A DNA stretch of 34,379 bases from Deltaproteobacteria bacterium (GTDB lineage: Bacteria; Desulfobacterota; Desulfarculia; Adiutricales; Adiutricaceae). Positions 8,036 through 15,440 of this stretch are shown one piece after another. The stretch spans positions 1 through 34,379 of the forward strand of contig JAITJB010000221.1 in assembly GCA_031279155.1 (NCBI GenBank). The letters run 5' to 3'. Position 1 is the stretch's first letter, and each line of letters begins with the position of its first letter. The notes beneath the pieces were generated by a model that searched no databases, was not told the DNA's origin, and saw only the letters and a list, made by a program, of their open reading frames with translations. The translations under genes were made by a program, and so were the position numbers.

Positions 8036-8118
8036 ATTTTTTGGGCCAAGAGCCAAGGGCATTATCTGGACTTTTTTCGGCTAAATTCAGCCATTTTTCG
8101 TTGAAGGCAGGTTTTTTG

Positions 8119-8472
8119 ATGACCATCACCAAGGAATCCATTATCAGGCAAATCGTCGACAAAACGGATTACAACCGGTACGAATCAAAACAATTTATGG
8201 AGATATTGCTAGACATTATCTTCAAAAAGCTCAGCGCCGGCGAAGACGTTCTCATCTCTGGCTTTGGTAAGTTCAAAGTTTTGAAAAAAAACGCTCGCTT
8301 AGGCCGCAATCCCCACACCATGGAAGAGATCAAACTCCAAGCCAGAAGAGTTGTGACCTTTAAGGCCTCTGAGAACCTTAAGCGCAAGACTAACTTCCCG
8401 GAAGAATACCTCCGCCAGGCGGCTATCAGGGATGCTATCATCTTAAACGCTCAAAACACCAAACGCCCCTGA
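8119..8472 (+). CDS. ihfA: HU/IHF-family DNA-bending protein, IHF alpha-like
   Basis: Nucleoid-associated DNA-bending protein of 117 residues. The N-terminal helix MTITKESIIRQIVDKT, the core GEDVLISGFGKFKVLKKNARLGRNPHT and the closing ARRVVTFKASENLKRKTN strand-helix are typical of integration host factor alpha. The LGRNPHT turn carries the conserved Pro that intercalates into the minor groove. About 20 extra residues follow the usual C-terminus. The ATG at 8119 has GCAGG 7 nt upstream. A longer frame from 8041 adds residues foreign to the family. It faces the IHF beta-like gene at 8780-9088, and the two products probably pair as a heterodimer. Confidence 0.87.
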   Translation: MTITKESIIRQIVDKTDYNRYESKQFMEILLDIIFKKLSAGEDVLISGFGKFKVLKKNARLGRNPHTMEEIKLQARRVVTFKASENLKRKTNFPEEYLRQAAIRDAIILNAQNTKRP

Positions 8473-8779
8473 TGTAGCCCTAAGTTAGATCGCACTCAGC
8501 CAGCTGGTAAGCCTCTTTTTCCCCTTTTTTATCTTTAACGATCGTTCATAATCCCAGCCAAGACGCCATCAACCCTAAAAAACATTAACCTTATAAGCGG
8601 CAATTTGATTAGGAGTTCTTGGGGCTGAGCTATCTCATAAATAGTTCCGATCGCTCGTAAACCTAGGCAAAAACAAAAACCCTGATGATGACCTTTAATC
8701 GGTCCCTCACCAGGGTAAAAATACAAATTATTTTTTGTTCCCGCTATCTTAGCTTAGCCAAGTAGGTCCTAGCTAGGGA
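8473..8779. other. Gap between convergent IHF genes
   Basis: 307 bp with no supported gene. It holds a perfect AACGATCGTT palindrome at 8537-8546. It also holds a weak inverted pair (ACCCTG near 8680 and CCAGGGT near 8710) that might help terminate transcription. The pyrimidine-rich run at about 8513-8530 follows the ihfA-like gene. Confidence 0.4.
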
Positions 8780-9088
8780 TCACTTCTTGCTGCGCGGGGC
8801 TTTGGGTTCCTTGCCGTTAGCCACCAGGGCTTTGAGTTCCCGTCCGACCCTAAAGAAGGGCATGCGCTTGGGTGGAACGTAGATGGCCATGCCAGTCTTG
8901 GGATTGCGACCAGTATAGCCGCGATATTCCCTGACTTTAAAGGAACCGAGTCCGCGTATCTCCGTGCGCTCGCCATTGACCAAACCATCTTCAATGGTCT
9001 CAAAAAAAGCTGTGATAACCTTCTCAGCGTGACTGTGCGGAATACTGGCTGCCTCTGAAAGGGCCATTACCAGTTGGGATTTGTGCAT
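8780..9088 (-). CDS. ihfB: HU/IHF-family DNA-bending protein, IHF beta-like
   Basis: A 102-residue DNA-bending protein. MHKSQLVMALSEA matches the start of IHF beta. GERTEIRGLGSFKVREYRGYTGRNPKTG contains the beta-arm and the conserved Asn-Pro that kinks DNA. MPFFRVGRELKALV is the closing element. A short basic tail (KEPKAPRSKK) follows. The start is well supported by GGGGAGG at 9095-9101. A promoter with TTGTAA and TAAAAT at 17-nt spacing lies at 9258-9286. It converges with the IHF alpha-like gene, which suggests that the two subunits are made from separate but similar promoters. HU cannot be excluded by eye. Confidence 0.9.
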   Translation of the reverse strand: MHKSQLVMALSEAASIPHSHAEKVITAFFETIEDGLVNGERTEIRGLGSFKVREYRGYTGRNPKTGMAIYVPPKRMPFFRVGRELKALVANGKEPKAPRSKK

Positions 9089-9257
9089 TTTTTACCTCCC
9101 CTCGGGCTAAGCCCGCAGAAACTAAGCACAAATGAGCCAAGAAAATATTGCTTTGAAAAAACCAGCCAATAGAGCTCTTTACCGGTCAAGCCCTACTGCC
9201 TCACCGATTTTGCTTTTTTTTCTAGAAGACTAAAGAAAAACTTCTTGACTCCCCCCT

Positions 9258-9286
9258 ATTTTAATGCGAACGTTTCAAAATTACAA
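9258..9286 (-). promoter_or_regulatory. Putative promoter for the ihfB-like gene
   Basis: On the minus strand TTGTAA (9286-9281) and TAAAAT (9263-9258) are separated by exactly 17 nt. The leader to the ATG at 9088 is about 160 nt. The rest of the 9089-9462 gap shows no gene. The minus-strand side next to the slt stop is AT-rich. Confidence 0.55.
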
Positions 9287-9462
9287 GATATTTTCCGCTG
9301 GCCGGTCCTGGTAGTTCCCTGTACAGACCACTTATCTGTGGTTTCTATGGCTTGTCTAGGGTTTTATATGGTCACTGATAGAAGCTAAATATTTAATTTT
9401 TAATCATTAAAATTTTGATTATTTTCTGAAATCTACTGAAACATATTTAGGCTAGGGAAAAT

Positions 9463-11499
9463 TCAAAAATCTGGGGGCTCTGAGAGCGGCAGTCCCACCG
9501 GGGCCGTCAGATCGTGGTAATTATAGCGGCCCAGATAAGCCGATTCGTAAATGGCCTGGCTCTCTAAAACTCTTTTGACGTATATGGAGCTCTCCGAGAA
9601 GGGTAGGCTCTCGATAAAGAGATCTAAGGGCCTCTGGGGCACGGCCTTCATATAGGCGTTTATGTTAAAGGGCCCGCCATTATAGGCGGCTAGGGCTAGA
9701 GGGAGGCGCCCAAAAACCCGGATTAACTCGCTTAAATAAGCCGTACCATAGCGGATGTTGAGATCGGGATCGAAGAGATCTTCTTCTCGTAGTTCTCTGT
9801 CGCCCTCCAAAATAGCTAACCGCGCCGCCGTGCTGGGCAGTATCTGCATTAAACCCCGGGCGTTGGAAGTAGAAACGGCTACTTTTTCAAAGGCGCTTTC
9901 GGTACGGATAACGGAGAGAACGAGCTGCGGACTTAAGCCGTGGCGCCGCCAGGCGCCTAAAACGGCCCTGGCAAAAACCATGGGGTGGTTCCAGCGCCGG
10001 CTTTGGCTATCAGTTTTCAGGCGGTTAAGTAACTTAACGGCCAAAGAGTATTCACCGCTAGTTGCGGCAAGCAGAATATACCTCTTGGCCGCTAAATCGG
10101 AGGGCAATGTTTTAAGCGGAAGTATCGTTTCCGTAGCCGCCAAAAGCTCATCTAAGGCCGCCAAATAATCGCCAGAATCTAGATAATAGTCGATAGCCGC
10201 CTTTGATTCCTCGCGCGAGCCCTCTATTGAGGGATCAATTGGTTTTGGTGTTGCGATCTGATAGATATCTGGCCAGGGCAGGCTTAAGCGGTCAGAGAGC
10301 CACATGTAATAGCCTAGGCTATCGCCGTCTCCCCACATATCGCCGGCCGGGCCTTTAAGTAAGGCGGCCAAGGGAACAGATAGGGCTATTTTTTTGTATT
10401 GACCCAAAAGTGTTGCCAAACGGCCTTCGGCCAATAGCCGGTAATAACCCAAATGACTGGCCGCTACCCTTCGGTAAAAATTTATGGCTTCCTTTTTTTG
10501 CCCCAACATCTCGTGGGCCCGGGCCTGATAATAAAGGCTGGCCGCGATTTTCCCGCCCGAACGAACAGTCTCTTTTTTAAAGTAATTTATGGCTTTTTGA
10601 GGGTCCCCTGCCAATAGGGAGGCTAAGCCTAGCGAATAAGCGTTATCGGCTAGCCTTTTGGCTAGATCTTTTCTTGATTTTAGTAAGTCTTCGGCCTCGT
10701 CAATCAGCCCGCCCTTAACTAAGATGTCAAAGCATCTTTCAAGCTCTCTTAATTGAGCATTACCTTTAAGCTTACTTGCTACTTTGGTGCGGGCGCTATA
10801 AGCCGCCTCAAATTTACCCTGCCTTAAATTTAGAGTTGATAACCACCTAAGGGAAGTTGTGTCAGTGCGTTTTTGCCAAAAAGCGTAGGCCGCCTCAAAG
10901 TCCCCGACCCTTAAGGCTAAGACGGCCCCAAAGGCCTTGAGCTCGTTTTGAAGTTCCTTAGGAAGATTTTCTTGGGCTAAAACTTGAGATAGAAGAGCTC
11001 TGGCCTCGTTATTTCGCCATTCTAGACCTAAAGCGCGAATGAGCTTAGCTTTAGCCCCAAAGTCCCCTTTCTCTGACAGGCGGCCCAAGATGACCCGGTA
11101 GCCGTTTAAGGCCCTGACCCAATGGCGATCGCGGGCAGGGCCGTTAATGATCCGGTAATATATGTCTAAGGCTTCTAGGGGATCGCGGCCGGCGACCAAG
11201 CCGGCTTCCAGGGAGGCTAAGCCGGGCCAATCTCTTAGTTCGCCGCTTTGACGGCGTATGAAGGCTAAGGCTTCGGTAAATCTCTCTTCGATAATAAAAC
11301 CCACGGCTCTAGCCCGCGCCTGAGCCCGGCGAGAGTGGAGGGTGGGGTTTTTCATGGGGATAGCTTCAATATTGGGAGGCGGGAGGGTCTTTTGGGGGGC
11401 TGACTCAAAAAAAGACAATCTAGGTGGACCGGCGGGCTCAATTGCCGATATGCTGTTTAAGCCCGCCATCATGCTAAAGGCTAGTAGCCAAGCTAACAT
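9463..11499 (-). CDS. slt: Soluble lytic murein transglycosylase
   Basis: Periplasmic enzyme that cleaves the glycan strand of peptidoglycan with formation of 1,6-anhydro-muropeptides. The 678-residue length fits Slt70. Residues 1-20 (MLAWLLAFSMMAGLNSISA) look like a signal peptide. About residues 60-450 are helical superhelix (TPR-like) repeats. The goose-lysozyme-type domain begins near 510, with catalytic Glu534 in RTESAFEKVAVS, GLMQILPSTA (549-558) and AYNGG (605-609). The ATG start lacks a close ribosome site. It starts 24 nt after the serA stop, so it is probably read through from serC-serA. A link between serine synthesis and wall turnover is not obvious. Confidence 0.93.
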   Translation of the reverse strand: MLAWLLAFSMMAGLNSISAIEPAGPPRLSFFESAPQKTLPPPNIEAIPMKNPTLHSRRAQARARAVGFIIEERFTEALAFIRRQSGELRDWPGLASLEAGLVAGRDPLEALDIYYRIINGPARDRHWVRALNGYRVILGRLSEKGDFGAKAKLIRALGLEWRNNEARALLSQVLAQENLPKELQNELKAFGAVLALRVGDFEAAYAFWQKRTDTTSLRWLSTLNLRQGKFEAAYSARTKVASKLKGNAQLRELERCFDILVKGGLIDEAEDLLKSRKDLAKRLADNAYSLGLASLLAGDPQKAINYFKKETVRSGGKIAASLYYQARAHEMLGQKKEAINFYRRVAASHLGYYRLLAEGRLATLLGQYKKIALSVPLAALLKGPAGDMWGDGDSLGYYMWLSDRLSLPWPDIYQIATPKPIDPSIEGSREESKAAIDYYLDSGDYLAALDELLAATETILPLKTLPSDLAAKRYILLAATSGEYSLAVKLLNRLKTDSQSRRWNHPMVFARAVLGAWRRHGLSPQLVLSVIRTESAFEKVAVSTSNARGLMQILPSTAARLAILEGDRELREEDLFDPDLNIRYGTAYLSELIRVFGRLPLALAAYNGGPFNINAYMKAVPQRPLDLFIESLPFSESSIYVKRVLESQAIYESAYLGRYNYHDLTAPVGLPLSEPPDF

Positions 11500-11523
11500 A
11501 GCTCTATTAATACCCTCAATACT

Positions 11524-12459
11524 TCAAGGTAGCTTGCCTAGGGTAAGATAATCCACAATGATCTCAGCTACCCTGACGGCCACGCCCAGTTGGGCCTCAT
11601 AAGTTGAAGCTCCGAGGTGGGGGGTAGCGGCGAAGTTATCGAGCGACAATAGTGGCGACCAACCCGGCGGTTCCTGGACGAAGACGTCGCTGGCCGCCCC
11701 GGCTAACTTACCCTCTTTTAAAGCGCTGTAAAGAGCCTCTTCATCAATTAAGCCGCCTCGGGCGCAATTTATGAGATAGGCTGAATCTTTCATCTTAGCT
11801 AAGACGCTTTTATCGATCATGTTGGTCGTCTCTGGCGTCTTAGGTAGGTGGAGGGAGATAAAATCCGATTTAGTAAAGAGTTCTTCGAGGGTTACGGGTT
11901 CTGCGCCAGCGCTTTTTATGGCGTCTTGGGTTAAATAAGGATCGTAGGCTAAAACGCTTAACCCCAAACCCTTTGATTTATTGGCCACCAAGCGGCCAAC
12001 GGCCCCTAAACCAACTAAGCCAATGGTTTTACCTAAAACTTCCGTTCCCGTAAGGCCTTTTTTCTCCCAGCGTCCAGCCTTAATCGAGCTCATGGCCGGC
12101 GAAAGTTTGCGTGATAATATTATCAAGTAAGCAATGACCAATTCGGCCACAGCGTTGGCGTTTAAGCCAGGGGTGTTAACGACCTTAATACCGCTGGCTA
12201 AAGCTGCGGCTAAATCGATGTTATCGAGTCCGGCCCCGGCCCGGCCAACGATCTTAAGTTGACCTTCGGCGCCTTTGGCTAGGATTTCTTTGGTGACGGT
12301 GGTCGCGCTCCGGACAATTAAAGCCTGATAATCTCCGATAATGGCTTCCAGCTCTTTAGAAGGGAGGCCATTTTTTTGGTCAACGGTAAAACCGGCTTTT
12401 GCCAAGATGTCCGGGCAAACCGACTCAATTTTATCGCTGATAAGTACCTTAATTGTCAT
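11524..12459 (-). CDS. serA: D-3-phosphoglycerate dehydrogenase, short form without ACT domain
   Basis: NAD-dependent oxidation of 3-phosphoglycerate to 3-phosphohydroxypyruvate, the first step of serine synthesis. At 311 residues it holds only the substrate-binding and nucleotide-binding domains. GLGAVGRL (150-157) is the NAD-binding glycine motif. Catalytic Arg234 (NCARGG), Glu263 and His281 (PHLGAS) are all present. There is no intervening domain and no C-terminal ACT domain, so the usual serine feedback site is absent. It follows serC by 41 nt and precedes slt by 24 nt. Other D-2-hydroxyacid dehydrogenases look similar, but pairing with serC makes SerA the best call. Confidence 0.9.
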   Translation of the reverse strand: MTIKVLISDKIESVCPDILAKAGFTVDQKNGLPSKELEAIIGDYQALIVRSATTVTKEILAKGAEGQLKIVGRAGAGLDNIDLAAALASGIKVVNTPGLNANAVAELVIAYLIILSRKLSPAMSSIKAGRWEKKGLTGTEVLGKTIGLVGLGAVGRLVANKSKGLGLSVLAYDPYLTQDAIKSAGAEPVTLEELFTKSDFISLHLPKTPETTNMIDKSVLAKMKDSAYLINCARGGLIDEEALYSALKEGKLAGAASDVFVQEPPGWSPLLSLDNFAATPHLGASTYEAQLGVAVRVAEIIVDYLTLGKLP

Positions 12460-12499
12460 AATAAGCTCCAGGATATATTATATTTTAATAAGCGCATAA

Positions 12500-13582
12500 T
12501 TAGCCGCGCCTCCTCTGAAATTCAGCCATAAAACCGGTCAAGGCCTTGACAGCGTTTAAATCTAAAGCATTATAAAGCGAGGCCCTTAAGCCGCCGACGC
12601 TTCTGTGCCCGCCCAAACCTACTAAGCCTTCCTTTTTGGCTTCCTCTTGGAAAGGCTTATCTAGTGAAGCATCTATTAGGCGAAAGGTCACGTTCATGAT
12701 CGAGCGGCTGGTTTCCTTAGCCGTTCCCTTATAAAAACCACCGCTAGAATCAATAGCCGCATAAAGAGTTTTAGCTTTTTCGCGGTTTAAGGCATCCATG
12801 GCTTTTAAGCCGCCAATGGTCTTTTTTAGCCAGCGAAAAACTAAGCCGGCTACGTAGATGGCAAAAACCGGCGGCGTATTGTACATGCTATCATTATCAA
12901 TATAAGTTCGGTAGTCCAGCATGTGGGGGAGACCCTTTTTGCCGCTAAGAGCAAAATCCCGCCTAATAATGGCGATAGTTAGCCCCGCCGGGGCCACGTT
13001 CTTTTGGGCCCCGGCAAAGATGAGCCCAAAATTAGTCAGATCCAAGGGGCGCGATAAAAATTCTGAAGACACGTCGGCAATAAGTGGCGCCGGGACGCTA
13101 GAGGGAAAATTTGGCCACTGCGTTCCCCGGACCGTGTTATTGGAAGTTAAGTAAATATAATTGGGCTTTGAAGAAAAATCAAAGGTTCCGGGAATATAGG
13201 TAAAGTCATCATTTTTGCTGCTGGCCGCAATTTTGGCGCCTGCCCCGCAGATCAAGGCCTCTTGATAAGCTTTGGTCGACCAAAGTCCCGTATCGATATA
13301 GTCGCATGAGGCCCCATCGGGAGCAAAATTTAAAGGGGCCATGGCGAACTGTAAACTAGCTCCGCCTTGACAGAAGGCCACCGCCCAATCGTCGTTTAAA
13401 CCCAAGAGATCTTTTAAGAGAACTTGGGCGTCATCGGCCATCTTGACCACTTCTTTGGCCCGGTGGCTGTTTTCCACGATGGACATCCCTGTGTTTTGCC
13501 AATCGAGGAATTCTTCTTGAACCTCCTGGAGAACCGGAAGGGGTAAGGCGGCAGGACCGCCGTTAAAATTGTAAACACGCAT
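12500..13582 (-). CDS. serC: Phosphoserine aminotransferase
   Basis: PLP enzyme that transfers the amino group from glutamate to 3-phosphohydroxypyruvate to give phosphoserine. It can also serve in pyridoxal phosphate synthesis. The length is 360 residues, standard for the family. VYNFNGGPAALP (3-14) is the signature N-terminus. The Schiff-base lysine is Lys194 in FAGAQKNVAPAG, and GLGGHRSVGGLRASLYNA near the C-terminus binds phosphate. It is first in the serC-serA-slt unit. A moderate promoter candidate lies at 13610-13639. A gene for phosphoserine phosphatase (serB) is not in this window. Confidence 0.96.
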   Translation of the reverse strand: MRVYNFNGGPAALPLPVLQEVQEEFLDWQNTGMSIVENSHRAKEVVKMADDAQVLLKDLLGLNDDWAVAFCQGGASLQFAMAPLNFAPDGASCDYIDTGLWSTKAYQEALICGAGAKIAASSKNDDFTYIPGTFDFSSKPNYIYLTSNNTVRGTQWPNFPSSVPAPLIADVSSEFLSRPLDLTNFGLIFAGAQKNVAPAGLTIAIIRRDFALSGKKGLPHMLDYRTYIDNDSMYNTPPVFAIYVAGLVFRWLKKTIGGLKAMDALNREKAKTLYAAIDSSGGFYKGTAKETSRSIMNVTFRLIDASLDKPFQEEAKKEGLVGLGGHRSVGGLRASLYNALDLNAVKALTGFMAEFQRRRG

Positions 13583-13609
13583 GGTGATTAGACTTTCCCA
13601 AAAATAAGT

Positions 13610-13639
13610 AATTTATGCCCGGACGCGGGCGACAGGCAA
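13610..13639 (-). promoter_or_regulatory. Possible promoter for serC-serA-slt
   Basis: On the minus strand TTGCCT (13639-13634) and TAAATT (13615-13610) are 18 nt apart, upstream of the serC ATG at 13582. The -35 match is only four of six, so this is tentative. Confidence 0.35.
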
Positions 13640-13730
13640 GAGGCCGGCTGGGCCATTGATCAGAGACCCGGAGAGGAATTTTGGTCTCCGAAACCGCCAA
13701 AGGCTTTTTATATTAAGTTTTTTTTACCTC

Positions 13731-15416
13731 TCAGTCAATAAAAATTAAGTCAGAAACAAAATCCAAATCAAGGCTTTCGGTAAGAGGACCCTCACAAACC
13801 TCCTGGCCAAACCTCATAACTTTAGGATCGCTTGGATCGTATTTGGGCCACAGGGCTTGGCAAGTAGGCTCGCTTGCAATTTGGCTAGCAATTTGATTTG
13901 ACGTCCTTAAACCCTCATTGGGACTACCGGTTTTTATAAAATTGACCCAGCGGCTTTGGATTTCTTCCTTAAGTTTTTGACCGCTTGGGCCTAAGGGCGC
14001 AAGTCTTTCTTGTATGCCAAAAACAAAGGGTAGTTCTGAGGTATGATAGGCCCCTATTGCGGCCTCTTGAGCCTCCTTCCCAACGTATTCAAACCTATAA
14101 AAATAGACGTCAGCGTGATCTGAGTGGAGATCGGCGAAACGCTTCATCCCAGCGCTAAAAAAACTCGTCTTAACGCTTAAGCGGGCCCGGTCGATAATCG
14201 TAAATTCTTCGGTCACCGGAAAACGCCGCCAAAATTCTTCGGCCCCTTTGGGCCCAAAGGTGGTGGCCACCATATTATAGATAGGATCTTCCTCTGTTTG
14301 GCTATCAATAAAAATCGACCCTTCATCTTGGTTAAAACCCAATAGTAACTTAACTTTATTGTGTTGACCTGCTTTCATGACCTTTTGAATGTCAAAAGGT
14401 ATGACCTTTCCATCGATAACCGGGAAGAGCGAAAAAGCGGCGGGCCTGGCTAGTTCAGGGTTAAAGGGGGATATCCTGGAAAAAATCTTAGGATCTAGCG
14501 CACGTGCGGCCTTTATTCCCCAGGCGTCGTCAGTAAGCCTTAGGGAGGCTAAAAGAAGCTTCGCTTGATCTTGGGCTAAAATTAGATCCCCAAAACTTGG
14601 GGGGTTAGCCTTTAAAGTAAAGACCGAGCCGCTCTCCATAATGGCCCCGCGAAAAAGGCCGCTAGAGAGCGGGCTGGTTATCAGAGCCGATACGCTAATG
14701 GCCCCCGCGCTCTCCCCGCCGATAGTAACCTTTTCGGGGTCGCCGCCAAAGGCGCTGATGTTATCGCGGACCCATTTTAGAGCCTTAATCTGATCTAATA
14801 GCCCCCAATTGCCAGTTGTGCCGTAGAGATCTTTTAGGTGCTTACTTGCCAAAAAACCAGAGGCGGCCAGCCGGTAATTTAATGTCACCACCACCAGGCC
14901 TTCTTTAGCTAACGAGCTTCCATCGTATAAGTCTTGGCTGCCAGATCCGATACCAAAACCCCCGCCGTGGATAAAAACGTAAACGGCTAGGTTATCCCCG
15001 CTCTTGGTGCCTTCGGGCAGGTAGATATTTAAGTTTAAGCAGTCTTCTGAAACGATAGAGTCCGTCTTAAGGCCGAAAAAGCTAGTGTCGCTCAGTTCTT
15101 GATAGCAGGCCGGACCAAATTTGAAGGCTTTAAAGGGTTCCGTCCAGGGTTCAAGATCGGCTGGCGGGGCAAAGCGCAGATCGCCCAAAGCTCCCTTGGC
15201 GTAGGGTATGCCCTTAAAAGAAATGACTTTATCGGCCAAAAGGCCGATTACCGGCCCGGCTGGCGGCTGAAAATTTACCTCTTTTTGATTATCTGCGCGA
15301 GCGGCCGGCGTAAAAACCATAAAAAAAACGACTGCGGCGGCCAAAACCATAACACCCAAAAAGCTATAGCCCATAGAACTAAAGCCCATGGAATACTCGA
15401 AGGCAGAATTGTCCAT
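13731..15416 (-). CDS. Type-B carboxylesterase, exported
   Basis: Alpha/beta-hydrolase of the carboxylesterase type-B/cholinesterase family, 561 residues. A hydrophobic stretch at about 17-36 ending in PAARA looks like a signal peptide, so the enzyme is probably periplasmic. Family marks are FKGIPYAK (67-74), SEDCLNLNIYLP (123-134), the oxyanion-hole HGGGFG (150-155) and the nucleophile Ser236 in GGESAG. The triad is completed by Glu365 (FNQDEGSIF) and His458 (AYHTSELPFVFG). The ATG has GAGG 7-8 nt upstream. It follows the nucleotidyltransferase stop by 24 nt on the same strand. The physiological ester substrate cannot be read from sequence. Confidence 0.92.
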   Translation of the reverse strand: MDNSAFEYSMGFSSMGYSFLGVMVLAAAVVFFMVFTPAARADNQKEVNFQPPAGPVIGLLADKVISFKGIPYAKGALGDLRFAPPADLEPWTEPFKAFKFGPACYQELSDTSFFGLKTDSIVSEDCLNLNIYLPEGTKSGDNLAVYVFIHGGGFGIGSGSQDLYDGSSLAKEGLVVVTLNYRLAASGFLASKHLKDLYGTTGNWGLLDQIKALKWVRDNISAFGGDPEKVTIGGESAGAISVSALITSPLSSGLFRGAIMESGSVFTLKANPPSFGDLILAQDQAKLLLASLRLTDDAWGIKAARALDPKIFSRISPFNPELARPAAFSLFPVIDGKVIPFDIQKVMKAGQHNKVKLLLGFNQDEGSIFIDSQTEEDPIYNMVATTFGPKGAEEFWRRFPVTEEFTIIDRARLSVKTSFFSAGMKRFADLHSDHADVYFYRFEYVGKEAQEAAIGAYHTSELPFVFGIQERLAPLGPSGQKLKEEIQSRWVNFIKTGSPNEGLRTSNQIASQIASEPTCQALWPKYDPSDPKVMRFGQEVCEGPLTESLDLDFVSDLIFID

Positions 15417-15440
15417 CTAACCACCTCTATCTAATTTTTT

